From: Betaproteobacteria bacterium
GTDB lineage: Bacteria > Pseudomonadota > Gammaproteobacteria > Burkholderiales > Casimicrobiaceae
Length of the DNA: 64,000 nucleotides
Direction: 5' to 3'
Assembly: GCA_013298765.1 (NCBI GenBank)
Contig: JAAFJA010000003.1
Coordinates: 248,001-312,000 of the forward strand
A model generated the notes under the pieces. It saw only the letters and a list, made by a program, of their open reading frames with translations. It was not told the DNA's origin and did not search any database. The stretch's first letter is position 1. Each line of letters opens with the position of its first letter. Made by a program: the position numbers and the translations under genes. Below, piece after piece: positions 9,593-17,397 of this stretch.

Positions 9593-11730
9593 GCACGAAA
9601 CCTCTCCTGATCGAGCTCTTCACCGAAGAATTGCCACCAAAAGCGCTCAAGAAATTGGGCGACGCGTTTGCTGCGGGTGTCGAGGCAAGCCTCAAGAACG
9701 ATGGATTGCTTGGGGCCAACTCATCTATCGAATCGTTTGCGACGCCGCGTCGTCTGGCGGTTCGCATCGGCGCAGTGCTGTCGGCCGCGCCGCCAAAAGC
9801 GATCAAAGAAAAACTCATGCCGCTGGCCGTTGCCAAAGATGCGAGCGGCGCGGCGTCGCCCGCGCTCAAAAAGAAACTCGCCGCTTCTGGTAGCGAAGCG
9901 CTCGCAGAAAACTTTCCGAACGCCTCCGTCAACGGCAAAAAGCTGCTCATCGAAAGCGATGGCAAAGCGGACTACGTTTATCTCGTTGGTGAAGCGGCGG
10001 GCGCCACACTCGCAGAGCGCGCGCAAAGCGCCGTTGACGCGACGCTTGCCAAACTGCCCATCCCGAAAGTGATGAACTATCAACTCGCGGATGGTGTTAC
10101 TGAAGCGAACTTTGTGCGTCCTGCGCACGGCCTAGTTCTGATGCACGGCTCAGACGTGCTCGCGGCGTCAACGCTCGGGCTCACCTCGTCAAACATTACG
10201 CACGGCCATCGCTTCCAGGGTGCGAACAACATCGAGATCGATGACGCGTCGCGCTATGAAGCGCTATTGCGTGAGTTTGGCAAAGTGGAGCCGGTGTTCG
10301 CGACGCGACGCGAAATGATCCTCTCGCAACTCGAAGCGAAGGCGAAGTCGCTCGGGGCGAGTCTTGGCTCGACTGAGAGTTATGCCGATCTCCTCGATGA
10401 AGTGACATCGCTCGTCGAATGGCCGACGGTGTATGTCTGCCAGTTCGAGGAGGAATTCCTTGCGGTGCCGCAGGAATGCCTGATTCTCACGATGAAGACG
10501 AATCAGAAGTATTTCCCGCTCTTTGACGCGAATGGAAAGCTCAAGAATCAGTTCTTGATCGTCTCGAACATGGAGCCCGCGGACGCTTCGCGCATCATCA
10601 CGGGCAACGAGCGCGTGGTCCGCCCGCGCTTGGCCGATGCGCGATTTTTCTTTGAGACGGATAAGAAAACGAAGCTCGCCGATCGCGTGCCGCAACTGGC
10701 GAACGTCGTCTATCACAATAAGCTTGGCACGCAGGGCGAACGCGTTCAGCGTCTCTCACATCTCGCGGGCGAAATCGCGACGATGATCAGCGCGGACAAA
10801 GCAAAGGCTGAGCGCGCCGCGTTGCTCGCCAAGGCTGATTTACCAACGCTGATGGTGGGCGAATTCCCGGAGCTGCAAGGCATTATGGGACGCTACTACG
10901 CAAGCGCGGACGGTGAAGCGGCTGACGTTGCCGCGGCGTGCGAGCAGCATTACATGCCGCGCTTCGCGGGTGATCGCTTACCGGATGCGGGCGTGCCGAC
11001 TGCTGTCGCGTTGGCGGACAAGTTGGAAACGCTTGTAGGTCTTTTTGCGATTAAGCAAGAGCCGACAGGTGACAAAGATCCATTCGCCCTGCGGAGGCAT
11101 GCGCTCGGCGTTGTTCGGATATTGGTTGAACAAAAGCTTTCCGTTGAATTGGACGCGCTCCTTGAAGCTGCCGGCGATCTTTTCCGAGATCACGGGGGCG
11201 AAACGCTGACTTGGCAGCTTGGCTTGCTGCGACTTTTCATTCTCGAACGCCTGCGCGGCTATTGCAAAGACCTTGGATTTGAAACCGCCCAAGTTATGTC
11301 TGTTATGGACGGGAGACTGCGGAGCCTCGACGTTATCCCCGGGCGGCTAACTGCAGTTCGTGAGTTCGCAAAACTGCCCGAGGCCGAAAGCCTGAGTGCC
11401 GCCAACAAGCGCGTCGCAAACATTCTGAAGAAAGCCGAAGAAGCGAAAGAGGCAATCATCGCCAACAACGCGCCGCAGGAGGCCGCCGAAGCGGCGCTTC
11501 GCAATGCGTTGAACGCAATTGCGCCGAGCGCGGATGCGCTTTTCAAATCCGGCGATTTCACGGGCTATCTGAAATCGTTCGCCGCGTTGAAAGTGCCCGT
11601 GGATGCGTTCTTCGACAACGTCATGGTGATGGCAGAAGACAAAGCGGTGCGCGCGAATCGCCTCGCGCTGTTGCGCGATTTGCGTGACGCAATGAACAAG
11701 GTGGCGGATCTCTCGAAGCTTGCGAGCTAA
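9589..11730 (+). CDS. glyS: Glycine-tRNA ligase beta subunit
   Basis: 713 residues, the normal size of the beta chain. It opens with [18 protein letters not shown], typical for the family, contains the [12 protein letters not shown] and [14 protein letters not shown] blocks and a [16 protein letters not shown] segment, and ends with an anticodon-binding DALR-like region. The beta subunit recognises and binds tRNA-Gly and completes the alpha2beta2 enzyme in the cytoplasm. Translation is coupled to glyQ by an ATGA overlap. A spacer with a paired-palindrome element separates it from gmhB. Confidence 0.97.
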   Translation: MSTKPLLIELFTEELPPKALKKLGDAFAAGVEASLKNDGLLGANSSIESFATPRRLAVRIGAVLSAAPPKAIKEKLMPLAVAKDASGAASPALKKKLAASGSEALAENFPNASVNGKKLLIESDGKADYVYLVGEAAGATLAERAQSAVDATLAKLPIPKVMNYQLADGVTEANFVRPAHGLVLMHGSDVLAASTLGLTSSNITHGHRFQGANNIEIDDASRYEALLREFGKVEPVFATRREMILSQLEAKAKSLGASLGSTESYADLLDEVTSLVEWPTVYVCQFEEEFLAVPQECLILTMKTNQKYFPLFDANGKLKNQFLIVSNMEPADASRIITGNERVVRPRLADARFFFETDKKTKLADRVPQLANVVYHNKLGTQGERVQRLSHLAGEIATMISADKAKAERAALLAKADLPTLMVGEFPELQGIMGRYYASADGEAADVAAACEQHYMPRFAGDRLPDAGVPTAVALADKLETLVGLFAIKQEPTGDKDPFALRRHALGVVRILVEQKLSVELDALLEAAGDLFRDHGGETLTWQLGLLRLFILERLRGYCKDLGFETAQVMSVMDGRLRSLDVIPGRLTAVREFAKLPEAESLSAANKRVANILKKAEEAKEAIIANNAPQEAAEAALRNALNAIAPSADALFKSGDFTGYLKSFAALKVPVDAFFDNVMVMAEDKAVRANRLALLRDLRDAMNKVADLSKLAS

Positions 11731-11760
11731 GTTCGACAGCTAACTATTCACACGTGCAAC

Positions 11761-11849
11761 ACAATTAAACGGGACTAAAGATTGCTTATTTCTACTTTTG
11801 ATAACGTATCAAAAGAAACGCTAGCCACAATTAAATCGGGGCCAGAAGC
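11761..11849. repeat. Paired-palindrome element, copy C, with a central perfect inverted repeat
   Basis: Arm 1 (about 11757-11780) is a half-degenerate copy containing AATTAAACGGGACTAA. Arm 2 (about 11819-11849) reads CGCTAGCC...AATTAAATCGGGGCC. Arm centres are about 66 bp apart. Between the arms lies a perfect 9-bp inverted repeat, CTTTTGATA at 11795-11803 with TATCAAAAG at 11807-11815 around ACG. It lies between glyS and gmhB. Confidence 0.7.
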
Positions 11850-11903
11850 TTTTAGTCGCTCGCCAATTTGCCGTGCGACGAGTCGTTGTCGAGGGGTGGT
11901 TTC

Positions 11904-12446
11904 GTGAAGCTCGTAATTCTTGATCGTGATGGCGTGATCAATGTTGATAGTGATCGCTTCATCAAATCGCCCGAAGAGTGGAAGCCGATTCCTGGCTCAC
12001 TCGAAGCAATCGCGCGCCTCAATGGCGCAGGTTTTCACGTCGCAGTGGCCACCAATCAATCGGGCATCGAGCGCGGCTTGCTCGACATGAATACGCTCAA
12101 CGCAATTCATGCAAAGATGCTCAAAGCGGTTCAACAGGCCGGGGGGCATATCGACGTGATTTACTACTGTCCGCACTCGGGCGACGCTGGCTGCCGCTGC
12201 AGGAAGCCTGAGCCCGGGATGTTGATCGATATCGGACAGCGCTTGAATGTGGATCTGAAAGACGTGGTTTGTATCGGCGATTCGCCGCGCGATCTTGAAG
12301 CGGCGGCGCGCGTTGGCGGCATCCCTTATCTGGTTCTCACTGGCAAAGGCGAGAAAACAAATGCGGCAGGTGGGCTTCCCGAGGGCACACGAGTATTTGC
12401 CGATCTCGACGCCGCTGTTGATGCGCTTCTTGCGACTCAGGCGTGA
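11904..12446 (+). CDS. gmhB: D-glycero-beta-D-manno-heptose 1,7-bisphosphate 7-phosphatase
   Basis: 180 residues of the HAD superfamily, histidinol-phosphatase-like group. Motif I is LDRDGVIN with Asp7 and Asp9, motif II is VATNQSG, and the zinc-binding loop is visible as CPHSGDAGCRCRKP; the last acidic motif is CIGDSPRDLEAA. It removes the 7-phosphate in the ADP-heptose pathway for lipopolysaccharide core synthesis. The GTG at 11904 is preferred because GAGGGG precedes it and the hydrophobic first strand starts immediately; an upstream ATG would add 12 residues. The stop overlaps the plsC start. Confidence 0.92.
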   Translation: MKLVILDRDGVINVDSDRFIKSPEEWKPIPGSLEAIARLNGAGFHVAVATNQSGIERGLLDMNTLNAIHAKMLKAVQQAGGHIDVIYYCPHSGDAGCRCRKPEPGMLIDIGQRLNVDLKDVVCIGDSPRDLEAAARVGGIPYLVLTGKGEKTNAAGGLPEGTRVFADLDAAVDALLATQA

Positions 12447-13186
12447 AAGCTATGTTCCAGGCTACTAAAAACATCCTCTTTGTTATCACGCAGCTCATCG
12501 TCACCCCGATTTATCTCGTGATTGGTGCGCTTACATTCTGGCTTCCGGCGCGACAGCGAAATCTCTACTACTCGGGCTACACCGGCTTTTTCATCTGGCT
12601 CGCGAAAGTGCTCTGCGGTATCCGCTACGAAATTCGCGGCTGGGAAAATGTGCCGAAGGAACCGTGTGTTGTCCTCTCCAAACACTCGTCTACCTGGGAG
12701 ACACTCGCGCTAGAAACCTGGTTTGCGCCCGGAAGTTTTGTCGCGAAGAAGGAATTGCTTTGGGTGCCGTTTTTCGGTTGGGGCTTTGCGTTGAGCTCGC
12801 CGATCACGATCGATCGAAAAGCCGGTGCGCAGGCGATGGAGAAGATGATTGAGCAAGGCAAAGAGCGCTTGCTGAAGCGCCGTTTCAACATTGTCGTTTT
12901 TCCGGAAGGCACGCGTATTAAGGCCGGGCAGCGCGGTAAATACAAAACAGGCGGCGTGCGACTTGCCATCGGTTGCGAGGCGATTGTCCTGCCCGTCGCT
13001 CACAACGCGGGCTACTGCTGGCCTCGACATCCGTGGAAGAAATACCCAGGCACCGTTACGCTTTCAATCCTTCCGCCGATTGATACACGCGGCCGCGTGA
13101 TGGCTGAGCTCAATGCTGAAATCGAGCAAATCATTGAAGACGAAGTTGCGCGACTCGGCGATGGTAGAGACAAGCTTCAAGATTGA
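12443..13186 (+). CDS. plsC: 1-acylglycerol-3-phosphate O-acyltransferase (PlsC type)
   Basis: 247 residues with one N-terminal hydrophobic segment (about residues 6-32). Acyltransferase motif I appears as SKHSSTWET, in which the usual HX4D is HX4E, and motif III is FPEGTRI. To my knowledge the Glu variant occurs in related betaproteobacterial enzymes, so activity is likely retained. The enzyme converts lysophosphatidic to phosphatidic acid at the inner membrane. The GTG start overlaps the gmhB stop (GTGA); an ATG three codons later is an alternative. The link with gmhB fits envelope lipid and LPS synthesis. Confidence 0.9.
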   Translation: MKAMFQATKNILFVITQLIVTPIYLVIGALTFWLPARQRNLYYSGYTGFFIWLAKVLCGIRYEIRGWENVPKEPCVVLSKHSSTWETLALETWFAPGSFVAKKELLWVPFFGWGFALSSPITIDRKAGAQAMEKMIEQGKERLLKRRFNIVVFPEGTRIKAGQRGKYKTGGVRLAIGCEAIVLPVAHNAGYCWPRHPWKKYPGTVTLSILPPIDTRGRVMAELNAEIEQIIEDEVARLGDGRDKLQD

Positions 13187-13385
13187 ATGCCCAACAGAGT
13201 CGATCAAACGCGTTTCGCTACGCCCGCGTTAGCTCCTCCGAAGTACATCGTCGCGAATGCACCGCAAGCAGCGATCCCGTTGGATTTATCCCGCCGCCGC
13301 CGAGTCTGAGAGACAATGCGCGCATGCATGTTTTGCCGAAACTCATGAGCAGCCGCGAATTTCGAAGTAACGCCTCGCAATCTCG

Positions 13386-14165
13386 ATGAGTTTTTTTCGT
13401 GACCTTATTGATGGCATCGGAAACTTAGGCGGAGTAACCCCGCGCGCGGGGAAGATCGCCACGGATTCGGTGAACCCTAAAGTCACCTATCGAAACAGCC
13501 AAACGGGTGTTACTTATCGCCTGGAGCGCGGACGCCGCCGATCAATCGGACTTGTCATCACTACCGATGGCCTGGTGATACGTGCGCCGCACTGGACCCC
13601 AATTTACGAGATCGACGCCGCAATCGACGAGCGGCGCGAATGGGTTGCAACCGCATTAGAAAAACAAAGAGCGCGGCTTTCGCAACTGGCGGAGTTGAAA
13701 GACGGCGGTCATCTTCTATTTAGAGGGAAGCGACTGCGCGTTGAAGTGCGCCAAGGTCTTTTCGAAGAAATCGATCTCTCTGATGCCCGCTGTGTCGTAA
13801 CGACGGCGACGGGCTCGATTGACCGCGCTCGACTTGATCGCGAGCTCTGGGCGCTCGCCGCGCAGGAATTGCCGGAACTCGCCGTTGCGATGGCAGCTGC
13901 CGCAGATCTACCGCTTACCGCCGTCAAACTTTCTCGGGCGCGGACGCTCTGGGGGAGTTGCACGATTGACGGCGTGATTCGACTTAACTTCCGCCTTGTT
14001 CAACTGCCGAAAGAGCTTATGCGGCACGTTGTTGCGCACGAATTGGCGCACTTGGTAGAGTTCAATCACTCGCCGCGCTTCTGGAAGATTGTTGAATCAC
14101 TCGATCCGCTCTGCAAACGAAATCGCCGCGCAGTTAAGGCTTACTCGGTCTTACTCGAGCTTTAA
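13386..14165 (+). CDS. YgjP-like (DUF45) zinc metallopeptidase family protein
   Basis: 259 residues. The C-terminal third has the DUF45/SprT-like zinc motif HVVAHELAHLVEFNHSPRFW, that is HExxH plus a third histidine, and an RTLWGSCT motif precedes it, as in YgjP/M48-like proteins. The N-terminal half has basic strands typical of the family (YRLERGRRRSIGL). The role in cells is not established; it is a soluble cytoplasmic protein without a signal sequence. It follows plsC after a 200-base spacer in which no gene was recognised. Confidence 0.9.
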   Translation: MSFFRDLIDGIGNLGGVTPRAGKIATDSVNPKVTYRNSQTGVTYRLERGRRRSIGLVITTDGLVIRAPHWTPIYEIDAAIDERREWVATALEKQRARLSQLAELKDGGHLLFRGKRLRVEVRQGLFEEIDLSDARCVVTTATGSIDRARLDRELWALAAQELPELAVAMAAAADLPLTAVKLSRARTLWGSCTIDGVIRLNFRLVQLPKELMRHVVAHELAHLVEFNHSPRFWKIVESLDPLCKRNRRAVKAYSVLLEL

Positions 14166-14207
14166 CTCGCAGAATAAATCGACCTGCGCCCAGGTGAAGC
14201 CGCTTGG

Positions 14208-14525
14208 CTAGCCAAAAGTAAGTGTCGCCCCAGATTGCGCGGCCACCACTCTCTGCAGCGTCGCCGCGAGCGAGTCTCCGCTCCGAGTATCGACCCATGA
14301 CGCGCCATTCCACTTGAAGTGGAACCCGCCACTTTTCGCTGCGACCCAGATTTCTCGGTTGAGCTCGTGCTTGTTCACGATGATCTTTGAATCGTCTTCG
14401 CAGGTCACCGTGAGCACGTTTTCGTTGATTTCGATATCGAAATCCGCATCGCTTGCGTCCAGTGTGTCGACGATCCGATCAAAGAGTAAATCGGCATGAG
14501 TGTTGAATTCGCTAGCGTCAAGCAT
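14208..14525 (-). CDS. cyaY: Iron-sulfur cluster assembly/iron-donor protein CyaY (frataxin)
   Basis: 105 residues, the standard bacterial frataxin length. The acidic N-terminal helix (LDASEFNTHADLLFDRIVDTLDASDAD) and the strand motifs NVLTVTCEDDSKIIVNKH, REIWVAAKSGGFHF and WVDTRSGD are all present. The start at 14525 was chosen by the conserved N-terminus; upstream in-frame codons run into the divergent gene's leader. CyaY binds iron and tunes IscS during Fe-S cluster assembly in the cytoplasm. It is divergent from lptM with only 23 bases between start codons, as in many proteobacteria. Confidence 0.95.
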   Translation of the reverse strand: MLDASEFNTHADLLFDRIVDTLDASDADFDIEINENVLTVTCEDDSKIIVNKHELNREIWVAAKSGGFHFKWNGASWVDTRSGDSLAATLQRVVAAQSGATLTFG

Positions 14526-14548
14526 GTTGAATCCGGGAAAATATCGGA

Positions 14549-14710
14549 ATGAAAACGATTCTCCCACGCTTGGTTTGTCTTCTTGGTCTTGTTGTGCTCA
14601 GCAGCCTGATGAGCGGGTGCGGCAATAAAGGACCGCTTGTTCCACCGAAAGCAGCGCTGTCTCTCGCTCAGCCATTAGGCGTTGACGCGAAGGAGCCACA
14701 ATCATGCTGA
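14549..14710 (+). CDS. lptM: LPS translocon maturation chaperone LptM (YifL-type small lipoprotein)
   Basis: A 53-residue lipoprotein easily missed because of its size. It has a basic N-terminus, a hydrophobic core (residues 8-20) and lipobox Met-Ser-Gly-Cys with Cys24, followed directly by GNKGPLVPP, the family hallmark (C-G-x-K-G-P-L). LptM assists disulfide isomerisation of LptD, the outer-membrane LPS translocon. The stop lies inside the first codons of lysA (overlap of seven bases), so translation is probably coupled. The cyaY/lptM-lysA order is common in proteobacteria, which supports the call. Confidence 0.93.
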   Translation: MKTILPRLVCLLGLVVLSSLMSGCGNKGPLVPPKAALSLAQPLGVDAKEPQSC

Positions 14711-15954
14711 TGCAACAACTCGCTCGGCAAGACGGTCAGCTGTTCTACGAAGGCGTCTCCCTTGAGGCGATTGCGCAAAAGTTTGGAACGCCAACATTTG
14801 TCTATTCGCGTGCGGCGATAGTCGCCAACTATCAGGCCTACAGAGACGCGTTTAGTGATTTGTCGCCCCTCATTTGTTATGCAGTCAAAGCGAATTCGTC
14901 TCTCAGCGTGCTTTCGCTGCTCGCGGAAATGGGCGCGGGCTTCGATATCGTTTCGATGGGTGAGCTTCAGCGCGTGATTGCTGCAGGGGGCGATCCCGGC
15001 AAAGTGATCTTCTCGGGTGTTGCTAAGCGGGCGGAAGAAATTGAGTTCGCACTTCGCCAAGGCATTTACTGCTTCAACATCGAATCCGAATCAGAACTGC
15101 ACCGCGTGAACGCTGTTGCAAGCGAAGTAGGCACGCGTGCACGTATTACGTTCCGGATCAATCCTGATGTAGATCCGAAAACGCATCCGTACATCTCGAC
15201 CGGCTTGAAATCGAATAAGTTTGGCGTTGCCCACTCAGAAGCACTACGGCTTTATCGGCTAGCTGCCGACATGCCAGGCATTCAGATTCACGGGATTGAG
15301 TGCCACATCGGCTCGCAAATCACCAAGCTGTCGCCGTTTGTAGACGCACTTCGCCGCTTACTCACCTTGGTAGATCAGTTGGCCGATCGCGGGATTGAGA
15401 TTGAGCACATTGATATCGGCGGTGGTCGTGGCATTGTTTACGCAGACGAGAAATTGGTTCCGATGTCTGTGTTCGCCGAAGCAATCAAGCGCGAACTCGG
15501 TGAGAGAGGGCTGCAGCTTTTGCTTGAGCCGGGTCGCTCTATCGTTGGTGATGCAGGGCTCCTTCTTACGCGCGTTGAGTTTCTCAAGCCAGGCGAAACC
15601 AAGAACTTCGCCATCGTGGATGCGGGTATGAATGATCTGATTCGTCCGACGCTCTACGACGCATTTCACGGGGTGGTCGCGGTGGCAGAGCGAGAGCGCG
15701 GTGCGCGCGTATACGACGTAGTAGGCCCAGTGTGCGAGAGCGGTGACTGGTTAGCGAAGGAGCGAGAGCTCGCTGTTCTCGAAGGCGACACGCTTGCGAT
15801 TCTTTGCGTCGGTGCCTACGGTATGGCGATGGCATCGAACTACAACTCGCGTAATCGTCCAGCAGAAGTTCTCGTTGATGGCGATGCGATGCACTTGATA
15901 CGCGAACGCGAACGCTTCGAAGATCAAATCGCGCGTGAACGAATCGTGCGATGA
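14704..15954 (+). CDS. lysA: Diaminopimelate decarboxylase
   Basis: 416 residues, fold-type III PLP enzyme. The cofactor lysine is Lys62 in CYAVKANSSL, and the segments GIECHIGSQI, IDIGGGRGI and EPGRSIVGDAG are the conserved substrate and PLP phosphate-binding blocks; GPVCESGDW supplies the catalytic cysteine region near the C-terminus. It makes L-lysine from meso-diaminopimelate, the last step of lysine synthesis. The ATG at 14704 has AAGGAG seven bases upstream; an ATG two codons later is possible. It overlaps lptM. A 318-base spacer follows. Confidence 0.96.
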   Translation: MLMQQLARQDGQLFYEGVSLEAIAQKFGTPTFVYSRAAIVANYQAYRDAFSDLSPLICYAVKANSSLSVLSLLAEMGAGFDIVSMGELQRVIAAGGDPGKVIFSGVAKRAEEIEFALRQGIYCFNIESESELHRVNAVASEVGTRARITFRINPDVDPKTHPYISTGLKSNKFGVAHSEALRLYRLAADMPGIQIHGIECHIGSQITKLSPFVDALRRLLTLVDQLADRGIEIEHIDIGGGRGIVYADEKLVPMSVFAEAIKRELGERGLQLLLEPGRSIVGDAGLLLTRVEFLKPGETKNFAIVDAGMNDLIRPTLYDAFHGVVAVAERERGARVYDVVGPVCESGDWLAKERELAVLEGDTLAILCVGAYGMAMASNYNSRNRPAEVLVDGDAMHLIRERERFEDQIARERIVR

Positions 15955-16043
15955 AGATTCGCGCGAGAAATCACTGCGTAGATTCTGTGCAATAAAAACA
16001 ACATCGCATTAGCGCGTGCTTAACGAATCGCGCGCGGATAACG

Positions 16044-16071
16044 TTGTTTTGCAAAAAAATCAAGCTAGAAT
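16044..16071 (+). promoter_or_regulatory. Candidate sigma-70 promoter of the histone-like gene
   Basis: A -10 like TAGAAT (16066-16071) lies 16 bases after TTGTTT (16044-16049), within an A-rich stretch. It would give a leader of about 195 bases before the histone-like gene. The spacer from 15955 to 16272 holds no other recognisable feature. The match is moderate and not experimentally supported. Confidence 0.4.
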
Positions 16072-16272
16072 TTGCATCATCAGATGCGTGTGTTGTAAAC
16101 AAGTTTCGTGTGCCTTGAAGCAGTTACGACATCCTCTGACACTGTGAGCGAGTTGCTTTTTTTGTCTCACGCGCGACCCAAAATTTGTCGAGCGTGCGTC
16201 TTCGAAGAAAAGATCATCAACGTCGTCCCACAGTGATTTTTAACTGTGAGAGTCAACCTTTAGGAGACCACA

Positions 16273-16665
16273 ATGAGCGACATGATGACTATGGCTGCAC
16301 CTGCTGCAGCGGCGGCGCCAGCAAAGAAAAAAGCTCCGGCGAAGAAAAAGCCAGCAGCAAAGAAAGCGGCTGCGAAAAAGCCTGCGAAGAAAGTAGCCGC
16401 TAAGAAGCCAGCTAAGAAAGCAGCAGCTAAAAAGCCAGCCGCTAAAAAGCCTGCGAAGAAAGTAGCCGCTAAGAAGCCAGCTAAGAAAGCAGCCGCTAAA
16501 AAGCCAGCCGCTAAAAAGCCAGCCAAGAAAGCAGCAGCTAAAAAGCCAGCCGCTAAAAAGCCAGCCAAGAAAGCAGCAGCTAAAAAGCCAGCCGCTAAGA
16601 AGCCAGTAGCTAAGAAAGCAGCCGCTAAAAAGCCGGCTAAGAAAGCAGCAGCAAAGAAGAAGTAA
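16273..16665 (+). CDS. Histone H1-like lysine/alanine/proline-rich DNA-binding protein
   Basis: 130 residues, nearly all Ala, Lys and Pro. After a 20-residue Ala-rich start the protein is a tandem array of a roughly 5-10 residue unit (AAKKPAKK and variants such as VAAKKPAKK), extremely basic and predicted disordered. Such proteins resemble the C-terminal tail of eukaryotic histone H1 and occur in several betaproteobacteria as nucleoid-associated proteins; the exact role here is inferred. A good site (AGGAG) precedes the ATG, and a strong terminator follows. The repetitive DNA makes length change by slippage likely. The antisense frame is open only because of the low complexity. Confidence 0.85.
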   Translation: MSDMMTMAAPAAAAAPAKKKAPAKKKPAAKKAAAKKPAKKVAAKKPAKKAAAKKPAAKKPAKKVAAKKPAKKAAAKKPAAKKPAKKAAAKKPAAKKPAKKAAAKKPAAKKPVAKKAAAKKPAKKAAAKKK

Positions 16666-16696
16666 TCAGCCCGCTCGCGATGCGAGTTGTCTGAAT

Positions 16697-16728
16697 AAAA
16701 ACGGCGCGTATATCGCGCCGTTTTTTTA
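16697..16728 (+). terminator. Rho-independent terminator after the histone-like gene
   Basis: An 8-bp stem (ACGGCGCG at 16701-16708 with CGCGCCGT at 16714-16721) is followed by seven T residues and preceded by A residues, so it may work in both directions. It starts about 30 bases after the stop codon. Confidence 0.92.
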
Positions 16729-16913
16729 TGCAAATCGGTTCGTATTCACAAACGATCAAGCTAGAGACTATGTAACACTGCCCTCATACCAGCAAGCGTC
16801 GGCGCGCGAGCGATGTGAATGAGTGCCCCCAATACGCCTGCGAACCCTAAGTTACGTACAGGATCAGCATTCGCTCCGATCAACCCGAGCTTGAACTATC
16901 GAAGGCAGTAGCC

Positions 16914-17126
16914 ATGAAGAAAAGTACGACACTACCGCCCGCTCTGCCCAGCGCAGCTTCGACGTTGAAAGTCCCAAGTCTCACGCCGCGAAATCCAGTC
17001 GCGATTAATCCACTGCTCAAGAAGTCAGGCGCACACCACGATAAGCGTCGCAAAGCGATTGTTGCGGATGCGGCATCACAAGCACAAAGCGCTAAGCGAC
17101 GGCCACGATCAATCGAGGATGAGTAG
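16914..17126 (+). CDS. Small basic protein of unknown function
   Basis: 70 residues, basic, no signal peptide or membrane segment. Residues 25-50 read TPRNPVAINPLLKKSGAHHD followed by KRRKA, resembling short betaproteobacterial proteins with an R-N-P ... K-x-G-A-H pattern that I cannot tie to a function. An AAGGCAG sequence lies eight bases before the ATG. It stands alone between the histone-like gene and mltD. It could be a spurious frame; the recognisable pattern and plausible start are the only support. Confidence 0.5.
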   Translation: MKKSTTLPPALPSAASTLKVPSLTPRNPVAINPLLKKSGAHHDKRRKAIVADAASQAQSAKRRPRSIEDE

Positions 17127-17397
17127 CCAGAGTCCTCGCCCGCATGTTTCATGAACGACGAGATGCAGTGGCGAGTGAAGATCGCACGCAGTTTGTGATG
17201 GTGCGACGAAGCGCCGATAGCGGGCGCTTTCGGCCAAGCTGACCGCCACAAAAGCGCCGATCGTTAACGCCAATGCGCGCGTAGCTTGAAACGCGATAGA
17301 CGCGCAGCACGGACCCGATTGACTCGGAACAAAACAAAGCGTGCAGCCTTGTTTTATAGGCGACTTTGCGAGGTTCGCGGGCTACGCACAGCTTCGG

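Noticed and set aside
13183-13389. 68-codon frame between plsC and the metallopeptidase gene
   Set aside because: No ribosome-binding site, no recognisable pattern, and overlap with both neighbours.
16330-16665. Regular short repeats resembling a CRISPR array
   Set aside because: They are in-frame coding repeats without unique spacers of constant size.
16260-16733. Long open frame antisense to the histone-like gene
   Set aside because: It is open only because the repetitive Ala/Lys/Pro codons lack stops in the reverse frame; its product would be low-complexity Phe/Ala/Leu/Gly and it has no start signal.
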